DNA of 11,818 nt from an uncultured Bacilli bacterium (GCA_910586425.1 CAJUHL010000049.1:1-11818); one strand, 5' to 3'. Numbered from the stretch's first letter, positions 5,340 to 11,720 are shown. Numbers and translations: made by a program. The notes: generated by a model from the letters alone, not told the origin.

Positions 5340-6004
5340 CATTTGTATTTATTCTATCGTTGATTATAACGTTGATTCGCAATTTCTATATGGCTGAAAG
5401 AGTTATGTGTAGACCTAATAATACTTTTTATCAAGTATTCTGTCCTCCAGGTGGCGGTAAAACTACACTAGCCAGTGATTTGGTACGTAAAATTATGCAT
5501 GATGCAGAGATAGAGGGTAAAAAAATATATTCTAATGTACCCATTATCGGAGCTTATCGATTCGACATAGAAGATTTGGGCAAGTATGAATTAAAAGATT
5601 GTGTTTTGATTATTGATGAGGCAGGCGCAAAGTTAAGTAATCGTAATTGGCAACATAATTTAAATATGGCACAAATTACGACGTTAAAATTACATAGGCA
5701 TTTGAATATTGATGTATGGTTGTTCAGTCAGTCATATGGCGATGTCGATAATAAGTTTCGTGAATTAACGACAGGACTGTATATGCTTAAGAAATCTAGA
5801 ATACCATTTCGGGTGAATGCAAAGGCAATTCAGAAAAATGTCGATTTGATTGGTGGTGCAATAATCGAATTTTACGAATGGGACAAGCCGAATTTTTTCC
5901 ATTTCTGGACAATTCCAAACTGGGCATACTTCAATACGGAGCAGGTTGATGAAAAGTTACCTAAAAAATTTTTTGTGCGATATAAAAAGACTGATACAAA
6001 TTAA
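5336..6004 (+). CDS. Zot/pI-type assembly ATPase of filamentous phage, 222 aa
   Basis: An N-terminal membrane helix (about residues 3-15) precedes the P-loop CPPGGGKTT (36-44) and Walker B CVLIIDEAG (89-97). The polar FSQSYGDVDNKFRELT block (130-145), typical of Zot/gene I NTPases, follows. These proteins sit in the inner membrane and use ATP to drive extrusion and coating of phage DNA. It is shorter than M13 pI or Vibrio Zot (roughly 350-400 aa), and its membrane helix is N-terminal rather than following the ATPase domain, so the usual extracytoplasmic C-terminal part is absent. The first Gly of the Walker A pattern is Cys36. It is the last structural gene, overlaps the 111-aa gene and is followed by a strong terminator. 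The Zot name reflects family ancestry; it does not imply a toxin. Confidence 0.9.
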   Translation: MTFVFILSLIITLIRNFYMAERVMCRPNNTFYQVFCPPGGGKTTLASDLVRKIMHDAEIEGKKIYSNVPIIGAYRFDIEDLGKYELKDCVLIIDEAGAKLSNRNWQHNLNMAQITTLKLHRHLNIDVWLFSQSYGDVDNKFRELTTGLYMLKKSRIPFRVNAKAIQKNVDLIGGAIIEFYEWDKPNFFHFWTIPNWAYFNTEQVDEKLPKKFFVRYKKTDTN

Positions 6005-6010
6005 AAAAAT

Positions 6011-6071
6011 ATGGGTGTTTAAATATATATATAAATATATATATTTAAAAAAACATCCCATTATTTTTTTT
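6011..6071 (+). terminator. Strong terminator ending the structural operon
   Basis: ATGGGTGTTT (6011-6020) pairs with AAACATCCCAT (6051-6061, one bulged A). Inside, an alternating AT run (6021-6045) folds on itself, giving a stem of more than 20 bp followed by a T tract (6064-6071). It starts 6 bp after the Zot stop. As single-stranded DNA the same hairpin could serve as the virion packaging signal. Confidence 0.8.
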
Positions 6072-6200
6072 GAAAAAGAGAAAAAAGGGGAAGGGGTTAG
6101 TGTGTGAGAAAGGGGGACAGTGAATGAATATGGGAACTTGTAAAAATAGTTCTTTTATTTTTGGAAAAAGTGTGTTATCTTAAAAATTAAGAAAGGAAGT
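6072..6200. other. Gene-poor stretch with an unusually G-rich tract
   Basis: Between the terminator and the integrase promoter lies a purine-rich strand with G runs at 6087-6090, 6093-6096, 6112-6116 and 6132-6134, by far the most G-rich DNA in the prophage. Only a 19-codon frame (6124-6183) is open. The run pattern could form a loose G-quadruplex in single-stranded DNA or RNA. No function can be assigned. Confidence 0.4.
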
Positions 6201-6206
6201 GAAAAT

Positions 6207-6234
6207 TTGACAATTTAAGATTTTCTTATATAAT
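6207..6234 (+). promoter_or_regulatory. Consensus promoter of the integrase gene with an overlapping dyad
   Basis: TTGACA (6207-6212) and TATAAT (6229-6234) are both perfect, with a 16-bp spacer. The -35 lies inside AAATTTGACAATTT (6203-6216), a dyad with 5-bp arms that is repeated in inverted form at 1713-1726 beside the coat promoter. A promoter this strong is probably repressed, and the dyad is the best candidate operator. Confidence 0.75.
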
Positions 6235-6277
6235 AGCCCTCGATTTTTTCATTATTTTTAAAGGGGGAAAATATTAT

Positions 6278-7195
6278 ATGAAGAAAATCACTTTTAAGGA
6301 AGCATATTCAAAATATTTGAAATATGTAAGAATTAAACAAAAATTACAAAGTGTAATTACTTTAGAAGAAAGATTTAATGATAAAATAATACCTTTTTTT
6401 GGGAATTACAACATAGAGGAGATTACCGAAGAAACTTACATGAATTTTCAATATGAGTTATTACAAAAGAATTATAGTTTTAACTATTTAAAAAACCTAC
6501 ATTATCTATGCGTAGCATTCTTTGATTATTGTATTAATTTCTTAAAATTAGATAAAAATGTGGCTAGACAAGTTGGAAATTTTAAAGACAACGGACAGAA
6601 AACGAAAAATGATTTCTATACTTTAAAAGAATTTAAGAAATTTATTAAAAAAGTAGATCGTAAAATTTATAAAGAATTTTTTCAATTAATGTTTTTTACG
6701 GGTACTAGACCAGGTGAGGCCATGGCACTTAAATTCAAAAATCTATCATACAAAACTATAAGTATTGAAAGTACTATTGCAGAACATGGAAATAGAGAAA
6801 TAGGAACACCAAAAACAAAAAGCTCAATAAGAACAATTGGAATTGATAATAAGTTGTATCGTTCACTGATTCAATTAAAAAAATACTATATGAAAACATA
6901 TAATAATTTCAATGAAGAATTTTTTATATTCGGTGGTGTTAAACCTTTAGCTCCAACTACAATAAATAGAATTAAAAAAGCAGCTGCAGAAAAAGCAAAA
7001 GTAAAATGTATTAGAATCCATGATTTTAGACATAGCCATGCGACTTTATTAGATAGTAAGAATATAAAAGTAAAAGTAATTTCAAAAAGATTAGGTCATT
7101 CAAATGTGAATACAACATTGAATACCTATATTCATGATAATTCAAGACAAGAAAAAAGAGTATTACATACCCTTAATCGAATCCACTTAAATTAG
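6278..7195 (+). CDS. int: Tyrosine-recombinase integrase of the prophage, 305 aa
   Basis: The N-terminal SAM-like core-binding domain (about 1-105) is followed by the catalytic domain with all expected residues: R144 (FFTGTRPGEAMAL), K179 (TPKTKSSIRTI), H248 and R251 (HDFRHSHATLL), H274 (RLGHSNVNTT) and nucleophile Y284 (NTYIHD). It resembles integrases of the Tn916/phage type and would catalyse attP x attB recombination at the tRNA-Leu 3' end. It is shorter than Tn916 Int, lacking a long arm-binding N-terminus. RBS GGGGG (6263-6267) precedes ATG by ten bases. The gene ends 90 bp before attR. No excisionase gene is evident; the 72-aa early protein is one candidate, without sequence support. 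Confidence 0.95.
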   Translation: MKKITFKEAYSKYLKYVRIKQKLQSVITLEERFNDKIIPFFGNYNIEEITEETYMNFQYELLQKNYSFNYLKNLHYLCVAFFDYCINFLKLDKNVARQVGNFKDNGQKTKNDFYTLKEFKKFIKKVDRKIYKEFFQLMFFTGTRPGEAMALKFKNLSYKTISIESTIAEHGNREIGTPKTKSSIRTIGIDNKLYRSLIQLKKYYMKTYNNFNEEFFIFGGVKPLAPTTINRIKKAAAEKAKVKCIRIHDFRHSHATLLDSKNIKVKVISKRLGHSNVNTTLNTYIHDNSRQEKRVLHTLNRIHLN

Positions 7196-7226
7196 TTTAA
7201 AGTTTGTTGATTACCACTAATTTAAG
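7186..7226. repeat. Inverted repeat over the end of the integrase gene
   Basis: CTTAAATTAG (7186-7195, ending in the integrase stop codon) and CTAATTTAAG (7217-7226) are perfect 10-bp arms 21 bases apart. Lying 60-100 bp from the attR core, they could be integrase arm sites or just part of the mRNA 3' structure. Confidence 0.4.
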
Positions 7227-7237
7227 CTGTGTTATTT

Positions 7238-7276
7238 AAAAACACCCTATATTTCTGTATTTAACGGGGTATTTTT
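7238..7276. terminator. Bidirectional terminator between integrase and tRNA-Leu
   Basis: AAAAACACCC (7238-7247) and GGGTATTTTT (7267-7276) pair with one mismatch and give a T tract on either strand. On the plus strand it ends the integrase transcript. On the minus strand it lies 9 bases past the tRNA-Leu 3' end and would terminate tRNA transcription. It is on the phage side of attR. Confidence 0.7.
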
Positions 7277-7284
7277 AACTAATT

Positions 7285-7301
7285 TGGTGCAGGTGAAGGG
7301 A
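7285..7301. repeat. attR: right copy of the attachment core, within tRNA-Leu
   Basis: TGGTGCAGGTGAAGGGA is the reverse complement of the tRNA-Leu 3' end (half T arm, acceptor stem, discriminator A, CCA). The phage copy restores a complete tRNA gene after insertion. Confidence 0.88.
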
Positions 7302-7369
7302 CTTGAACCCCCATGCCGTAAGGCACTAGATCCTAAGTCTAGCGCGTCTGCCAATTTCGCCACACCTGC
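7285..7369 (-). tRNA. tRNA-Leu, anticodon UAG
   Basis: Read on the minus strand, GCAGGTG (5', 7363-7369) pairs with CACCTGC (7289-7295) as acceptor stem, followed by A and an encoded CCA. The anticodon stem CTAGA/TCTAG encloses a loop with TAG. The long variable arm (TGCC TTAC GGCA) marks a class II tRNA. The T arm reads GGGTTCAAGTCCC. The 85-nt length is normal. Its 3' end is the phage integration site and is intact. Confidence 0.97.
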
Positions 7370-7376
7370 ATATAGT

Positions 7377-7453
7377 TGGTGGACCCTGATGGACTCGAAC
7401 CATCGACCGCCCGGTTATGAGCCGGATGCTCTAACCAACTGAGCTAAGGGTCC
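7377..7453 (-). tRNA. tRNA with CAU anticodon, probably tRNA-Ile2 (lysidine type)
   Basis: Minus strand: acceptor stem GGACCCT (7447-7453) with AGGGTCC (7381-7387), D arm AGCTCAGTTGGTTAGAGC, anticodon loop CTCATAA, T arm GGTTCGAGTCC, encoded CCA; 77 nt. Bacillota tRNA-Ile(CAU) typically begins GGACC and has CGGCTCATAACCG, whereas their elongator tRNA-Met usually begins GGCGG with GGTTCATACCC. I therefore favour Ile2, whose C34 is modified by TilS to read AUA. Automated tools often call it tRNA-Met. Seven bases separate it from tRNA-Leu. Confidence 0.9.
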
Positions 7454-7473
7454 ATTTGCATCACTGCCTTTAT

Positions 7474-7502
7474 ATCATAGCATATTACTTTATCTTATGC
7501 AA
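7474..7502 (-). promoter_or_regulatory. Promoter of the two tRNA genes
   Basis: On the minus strand TTGCAT (7497-7502), a 17-bp spacer and TATGAT (7474-7479) lie about 20 bp ahead of the CAU tRNA, a normal distance for a short tRNA leader. No other promoter is seen between the two tRNAs, so they are probably co-transcribed. Confidence 0.75.
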
Positions 7503-7574
7503 TAAAATTGAATAAAATTCAGAAAAAAAGTCAATTTTTTGTCAATATTTCTTATAGTATAATAGGTGATAAAA

Positions 7575-8534
7575 ATGATAGGAAATACCCCTATGGTAAA
7601 AATAAAATACCGATATAAAGGAATTGAAAAAAGTGTGTATGCAAAACTAGAGTCATATAACCTAACTGGTAGTATTAAAGATCGTGTTGCATATTATATG
7701 TTAAATAAGGCAAAGGAAAGAGGAGAATTAAAAGCCAATATGCCAATCGTAGAAGCAACGAGTGGAAATACAGGAATATCATTGGCTTCTTTGGCAGCTT
7801 ATTACCATCATCCATGCTATATATATATGCCCAATTGGGTGAGCATAGAGCGGGTGCGTATCATGGAGTTGTTTGGTGCTCATGTAACACTTTTTTCAAA
7901 AGAAGAAGGTGGTTTTTCTAGATGTATTGAAGAAGCAAAAAAATTTGCATTAGAAAATAATGGTTTTTTGGCTAGTCAATTTTCCAATACTGACAACGTA
8001 CTTGCACATTATGAAACTACAGGAAAAGAAATTGTAGATAATATATCCCAAGTGGATGGCTTTGTATCTGGCATTGGAACAGGTGGTACATTAATGGGAA
8101 TTGGGAAACGCATTTTAGAAGAAAATCAAAAAGCGATCATTTGCGCTTTAGAACCTGATACCATGGCCCTTTTATCAGGTGGAGTTGTTACTTCCCATAA
8201 AATTGAAGGAATAGGGGATGATTTTATTCCTGATCTTATTGACCAAGATGATATTCATAAAATCATCCAAGTTCATGATACTGACGCGATTGAAATGGCG
8301 CGAAAACTTGGTAAGGAATTAGGACTTGGTGTTGGAATTTCTTCTGGTGCCAATATGCTTGGTGCTATCTTACTAGAAGAACAAATTGGAGGAACCATCG
8401 TAACCGTTTTTCCAGATGATAACAAAAAATACTTAACAACTGACTTGACCTCATCTCAAAAAATGGAACACTTTATCTCTAGCCAAGTGGAATTATTGGA
8501 TTATCAAGTTGTGTTAGATTGTGTGAAATCGTAA
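7575..8534 (+). CDS. cysK: Cysteine synthase (O-acetylserine sulfhydrylase), PLP-dependent, 319 aa
   Basis: This cytoplasmic fold-type II PLP enzyme makes L-cysteine from O-acetylserine and sulfide. MIGNTPMVKI opens the protein. TGSIKDR (31-37) carries PLP-binding K35, ATSGNTG (61-67) is the substrate loop, SGIGTGGT (165-172) is the phosphate-binding loop, EGIGDDFIP (211-219) matches the family's IxGIGxxFIP, and SSGAN (256-260) is near the pyridine nitrogen site. Length is typical. ATG 7575 is preferred over GTG 7566, because AGGTGA (7564-7569) sits six bases before it as the ribosome binding site and the protein then begins at the conserved MIGNTP. It is followed by cysS, a sensible pairing of cysteine supply and charging. 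CysM or another paralogue cannot be excluded from motifs alone. Confidence 0.85.
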   Translation: MIGNTPMVKIKYRYKGIEKSVYAKLESYNLTGSIKDRVAYYMLNKAKERGELKANMPIVEATSGNTGISLASLAAYYHHPCYIYMPNWVSIERVRIMELFGAHVTLFSKEEGGFSRCIEEAKKFALENNGFLASQFSNTDNVLAHYETTGKEIVDNISQVDGFVSGIGTGGTLMGIGKRILEENQKAIICALEPDTMALLSGGVVTSHKIEGIGDDFIPDLIDQDDIHKIIQVHDTDAIEMARKLGKELGLGVGISSGANMLGAILLEEQIGGTIVTVFPDDNKKYLTTDLTSSQKMEHFISSQVELLDYQVVLDCVKS

Positions 8535-8560
8535 AGTTTCTTTTTTTTCAAAAAAAGGTA

Positions 8561-8569
8561 TGTTATAAT
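8561..8569 (+). promoter_or_regulatory. Extended -10 promoter before cysS
   Basis: TGT TATAAT (8561-8569) has the TGn extension and lies about 20 bp before the cysS start, with no clear -35. It lies in the 54-bp cysK-cysS gap, so cysS may have its own promoter as well as read-through from cysK. Confidence 0.5.
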
Positions 8570-8588
8570 AAAAAGGAAGGTGAATACG

Positions 8589-9998
8589 ATGAAATTGTAC
8601 AATACATTAACAAGACAAGTAGAAGAATTTATCCCACATCATCCAAAAGAAGTAACAATGTATACATGTGGACCAACGGTATATCACTATGCACATATTG
8701 GGAACCTGCGTACTTATATTTTTGAAGACATTTTGGAACGCACATTAAATTATGTTGGCTATACAGTAAATCGTGTTATGAATATTACAGACGTTGGGCA
8801 TTTGAGCAGTGATTCAGATTCTGGTGAAGATAAAATGCTTAAGGGTGCGAAACGAGAGCATAAATCAGTTTTAGAAATTGCTGAATTTTACAAAGAAGCT
8901 TTTTTGAATGATATGGATGACTTACATATTAAAAGACCTAATACCATTTGTAAAGCGACAGATTACATACAAATGTATTTGACTATGATTGATAAATTGA
9001 TGGAAAAAGGATATGCTTATTCCTCTGGTGGAAATGTATATTTTGATATTTCTAAATTAGATGATTATTATGCATTAACCAATCATAAAATTGATGATAT
9101 GGTAGTGGGGGTTCGAGAAGGGGTAGAAGAAGATACCTATAAAAGAAATCAAGCCGATTTTGCCTTATGGTTTACAAAATCCAAATTTGAAGATCAAGAA
9201 TTGAAATGGGATTCTAAATATGGGGTAGGATATCCAGGGTGGCACATAGAATGTTCGGGTATTAGTATTGCTCATTTTGGAGAATATTTAGATATTCACT
9301 GTGGGGGCGTTGATAACATTTTTCCACATCATACCAACGAGATTGCGCAAAGTGAAGCTTATTTGGGACATAAATGGTGTAACTACTGGTGTCATGGAGA
9401 ACACTTAAATGATAGTACTGGAAAGATGAGTAAATCGAAAGGGGAGTTTTTAACTTTAGCGCTTTTAAAGGGAAAAGGTTATCATCCTCTTGCATACCGT
9501 TTGTTTTGTTTGAACTCACATTATCGGAAACAACTTGTTTTTTCCTATGAAAATTTAGATAGCGCTGTATCAGCTTATGAAAAATTATTGCGCAAAGTAA
9601 AAGTGTTACAACAAGAAGCTGTGGGTAACATACAGACGGATTTATATACTACTTTTCAAAAACGTTTTCAAGAGGCTTTGGAACAAGACTTGAATACTGC
9701 CAATGCACTGACAGTGCTATATGATGTTTTAAAAGAAGAACAGCTCAATTCAGCAACGAAGCTTGCTTTAATTGAAAACTTTGAAACTGTTTTATCCCTT
9801 GGTTTATTTGAAACCGAAGAGGATGTGATTTCAGATGATATGGAGCTTTATATTCAAACAAAAATTCAAGAAAGATTAGTAGCCAAACAAAATAAAGATT
9901 ATGCTTTGGCTGATCAAATTAGACAGGAACTATTGGAAAAAGGAATTGTATTAAAAGATACTAAAGAAGGAACAATATACGAAATAGAAAAGAGGTAA
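8589..9998 (+). CDS. cysS: Cysteinyl-tRNA synthetase, 469 aa
   Basis: This class I aminoacyl-tRNA synthetase charges tRNA-Cys with cysteine in the cytoplasm. Visible landmarks are MYTCGPTVY (C27), the HIGH signature as HIGN (36-39), GWHIECSG (C222), HCGGVDNIFPHHTNEIAQSEA (H247, E251) and GKMSKSKG (KMSKS 279-283). The zinc ligands C27, C222, H247 and E251 are all present. The C-terminal helical anticodon-binding region (AKQNKDYALADQIRQELLEKGI) is complete, and the length is close to the E. coli enzyme (461 aa). I chose ATG 8589 because AAGGAAGG ends eight bases upstream. GTG 8580 would add three residues. The next gene starts 3 bp after the stop, forming an operon with it. Confidence 0.98.
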   Translation: MKLYNTLTRQVEEFIPHHPKEVTMYTCGPTVYHYAHIGNLRTYIFEDILERTLNYVGYTVNRVMNITDVGHLSSDSDSGEDKMLKGAKREHKSVLEIAEFYKEAFLNDMDDLHIKRPNTICKATDYIQMYLTMIDKLMEKGYAYSSGGNVYFDISKLDDYYALTNHKIDDMVVGVREGVEEDTYKRNQADFALWFTKSKFEDQELKWDSKYGVGYPGWHIECSGISIAHFGEYLDIHCGGVDNIFPHHTNEIAQSEAYLGHKWCNYWCHGEHLNDSTGKMSKSKGEFLTLALLKGKGYHPLAYRLFCLNSHYRKQLVFSYENLDSAVSAYEKLLRKVKVLQQEAVGNIQTDLYTTFQKRFQEALEQDLNTANALTVLYDVLKEEQLNSATKLALIENFETVLSLGLFETEEDVISDDMELYIQTKIQERLVAKQNKDYALADQIRQELLEKGIVLKDTKEGTIYEIEKR

Positions 9999-10001
9999 TT
10001 T

Positions 10002-10703
10002 ATGAGTTATGTTACATTAGGCTATGAAAATATGCTTACCATTCTACTGGCTATAATTGCTTTTATCATTGTCTTACTAGCACAATTGCGTATCAATGCA
10101 GCTTATACAAAAAGCAAAGCTATTACATGTAAAAAAGGAATTTCTGGTCAAGAAGTAGCTCGCATGATTTTAAATCAAAATGGTCTTACAGATATTCATA
10201 TTGTGGAAACAAAAGGAACCTTAACAGATCACTATGATCCAAGTAGAAAAGTAGTTCGATTATCTACAGAAGTATTTCATGGAACTTCTATCGCATCTAT
10301 TTCCGTTGCGGCCCATGAATGTGGACATGCGCTTCAGGACAAAGAAAAATATAGTTTTATGCGGATTCGTAGTGCTTTGGTCCCATTTGTAAATTTAGTT
10401 AGTTATTTGGGTTACTTTTCTATTTTCATTTCTTTATTAGCGGGAATTACAGGATATTTAATGATTGGTATTTTGATTTTACTCGCAACTATTTTATTTC
10501 AACTTGTTACATTGCCAGTTGAATTTGATGCATCCAAAAGAGCAGGAATCCAGTTAGAACAGTTAGGAATTGTTGATTTAGAAGAAAAAGATGATGTCAA
10601 AAATATGCTAGGGGCAGCCGCTATGACCTATGTGGCAAGTCTCATTTCTTCTGTTTTAAACTTATTTCGTTTGATTTTAATGTTTCAAAATCATGATGAT
10701 TAA
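10002..10703 (+). CDS. yugP: YugP-type membrane zinc metallopeptidase, 233 aa
   Basis: The protein belongs to the neutral zinc peptidase family of Bacillus YugP. An N-terminal membrane helix (about 11-28) is followed by a soluble part (GISGQEVARMIL, DHYDPSRKVVRLS), the zinc site HECGH (105-109), two closely spaced membrane helices (about 126-170) and LPVEFDASKRA (171-181), whose E174 is the probable third ligand. A C-terminal hydrophobic segment ends in HDD. The catalytic core should lie at the membrane; substrates of the family are not established. GAGGTAA overlaps the cysS stop and serves as its ribosome binding site. Many Bacillota have the mini-III RNase gene after cysS; here this peptidase is next. 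The stop is followed at once by the hairpin into which the IS inserted. Confidence 0.9.
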   Translation: MSYVTLGYENMLTILLAIIAFIIVLLAQLRINAAYTKSKAITCKKGISGQEVARMILNQNGLTDIHIVETKGTLTDHYDPSRKVVRLSTEVFHGTSIASISVAAHECGHALQDKEKYSFMRIRSALVPFVNLVSYLGYFSIFISLLAGITGYLMIGILILLATILFQLVTLPVEFDASKRAGIQLEQLGIVDLEEKDDVKNMLGAAAMTYVASLISSVLNLFRLILMFQNHDD

Positions 10704-10721
10704 AAACGTTTCCAACGTTTT
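10702..10721. repeat. Left target-site duplication of the IS, itself a terminator hairpin
   Basis: AAAAACGTTTCCAACGTTTT is identical to 11747-11766. It contains AAAACGTT and AACGTTTT arms around TCC, so it is a hairpin as well as a direct repeat. This copy overlaps the last two bases of the peptidase stop codon, and its T run is cut short by the IS after TTTT. Confidence 0.85.
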
Positions 10722-10737
10722 CCTAAATTGAAATATG

Positions 10738-10765
10738 AACCGCACCACAAAAGGGTGTGGTTTTT
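10738..10765 (+). terminator. Terminator inside the left end of the IS
   Basis: CCGCACC (10740-10746) pairs with GGTGTGG (10754-10760), one G-U pair, loop of seven, then TTTTT. Its left arm is part of the IS terminal repeat. It would stop transcription entering from the peptidase operon, shielding the transposase and replacing the host terminator. Confidence 0.75.
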
Positions 10766-10777
10766 GATAAAATAAAA

Positions 10778-10801
10778 GAGCCCACCAGGCCAGGAGGACT
10801 C
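10778..10801 (+). promoter_or_regulatory. Dyad covering the transposase ribosome binding site
   Basis: A 24-base imperfect palindrome (9 of 12 pairs) centred on GGCC includes AGGAGG (10792-10797), eight bases before ATG 10806. In RNA it would hide the ribosome binding site. Several IS elements use such structures to block translation from read-through transcripts. Confidence 0.5.
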
Positions 10802-10805
10802 ATAT

Positions 10806-11720
10806 ATGAATTATAAACAATTAACGGAAAAAAAGAAAGTAGAAATAGACATTTTATTAAAAGAAGGATATTCTATGAGAAAAGTTGCATCAGTGCTTGG
10901 AATTAGTCACTCAACGATATCAAGATACAAAGCAGGAATATATAAAAAAAGAAAAATAGATATAAATGAAAAATATAGTATATTTCTTGAGTATTTATAT
11001 TCGCATTATGATCGAAGAAATAGTTCAATAGAAGTATGTATATTCAAGTTTAAAAAAAGATATAAAGGAATATTATGTCCCTGTACTAAACAAGTATATA
11101 ATTGGATTAATGAAGAAAAAATAAATATAAACAAAAATAAGATGTGTTATAAAAGAAGAAGAAATAAAATAAGAAGTGGGATGATGGCACATACAAAATG
11201 GAATTTAGATAATAAAACAGTTTTACCTATTAGTTTAAGACCAAAATATATAAATAAAAGGGAAGAACCAGGACATCTAGAAATAGATTCGATATTAGGT
11301 AAAAAGAATGAGCAAGACTCGATAATATCAATTGTAGATCGATGTACAAGAAGATTATGGCTAATAAAATCAAACTATAAAAATGAATATTACACAGCCA
11401 ATTTAATATATAAATATATAATAAAAAATGATATAGATGTGAAATCAATAACAGTAGATAATGGATTAGAATTTCAGGCGTTGGGAATAACAGCTAAAAA
11501 GCTTGGAGTAAAATTATATAAATGTGATCCATATTGTTCCTTTCAAAGAGGAACAAATGAAAGAACAAATGCATTAGTAAGAAGATATATACCAAAAGGT
11601 GAATCTATGAAACTAAAACCACAAATATATTTAGATGATATTTGCTTCAATATCAATAGTATGCCTAGAAAATTATTTGACTATAAATGTGTTTATGATG
11701 TAGAATTATATTATTATTAA
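10806..11720 (+). CDS. IS30-family DDE transposase, 304 aa
   Basis: An N-terminal helix-turn-helix (about 8-42; YSMRKVASVLGISHSTISRYKAG) is followed by a basic linker and an RNase H-like catalytic domain. The DDE triad is D161 (PGHLEIDSI, where the family has WEGDL-type sequence), D218 (SITVDNGLEF) and E252 (CDPYCSFQRGTNERTNALVRRYIPKG, the family's ERGxNENxNGLIRxYxPKG block). The normal C-terminal block with NSMPRKLFDYK is present, so the protein looks complete and probably active. Its codons are distinctly more AT-rich (AGA, ATA) than those of the neighbouring cysS and peptidase genes, consistent with recent arrival. No strong promoter is visible upstream. Confidence 0.95.
   Translation: MNYKQLTEKKKVEIDILLKEGYSMRKVASVLGISHSTISRYKAGIYKKRKIDINEKYSIFLEYLYSHYDRRNSSIEVCIFKFKKRYKGILCPCTKQVYNWINEEKININKNKMCYKRRRNKIRSGMMAHTKWNLDNKTVLPISLRPKYINKREEPGHLEIDSILGKKNEQDSIISIVDRCTRRLWLIKSNYKNEYYTANLIYKYIIKNDIDVKSITVDNGLEFQALGITAKKLGVKLYKCDPYCSFQRGTNERTNALVRRYIPKGESMKLKPQIYLDDICFNINSMPRKLFDYKCVYDVELYYY

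Larger units (their letters stand above)
740..7301. mobile_element. Integrated filamentous phage (inovirus-type prophage), about 6.5 kb
   Basis: A 17-bp direct repeat at 740-756 and 7285-7301, equal to the 3' end of a tRNA-Leu gene, bounds a module of about 14 genes that all read rightward. In order these are early genes, a likely origin, major coat candidate, pIII-like adsorption protein, small membrane proteins, Zot/pI ATPase and tyrosine integrase. Distance between repeat copies is 6,545 bp, within the genome size range of filamentous phages. The integrase adjoins the tRNA junction, as usual for tRNA-targeting elements. All frames look open and regularly spaced, so the prophage appears intact. 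Zot family membership and gene order are the strongest evidence; coat and adsorption roles are inferred from architecture. Confidence 0.88.

Noticed and set aside
5125..5382. 85-codon minus-strand frame over the coiled-coil gene
   Set aside because: Antisense shadow of Glu/Lys-rich coding DNA; no ribosome binding site.
5336..6004. Toxin reading of the Zot homologue
   Set aside because: The toxin activity ascribed to Vibrio Zot lies in its C-terminal part, which is absent here; the protein is a phage assembly ATPase.
817..6004. Alternative genetic code (TGA as Trp), given the Mollicutes-like base composition
   Set aside because: TGG encodes Trp throughout, and TGA serves as the stop in several overlapping phage genes.
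6124..6183. 19-codon frame with AGGGGG upstream
   Set aside because: Very short, without a visible promoter or recognisable features; the G run is better noted as a possible structural element.
7539..7563. Promoter TTGTCA with TATAAT before cysK
   Set aside because: The spacer is only 13 bp and the -10 would leave a leader of a few bases; the TATAAT may be used with another -35, but I cannot support one.
9262..9519. 85-codon minus-strand frame in cysS
   Set aside because: Antisense to the zinc and KMSKS regions of an essential synthetase.
11230..11448. 72-codon minus-strand frame in the transposase
   Set aside because: Antisense shadow in AT-rich coding DNA without start signals.
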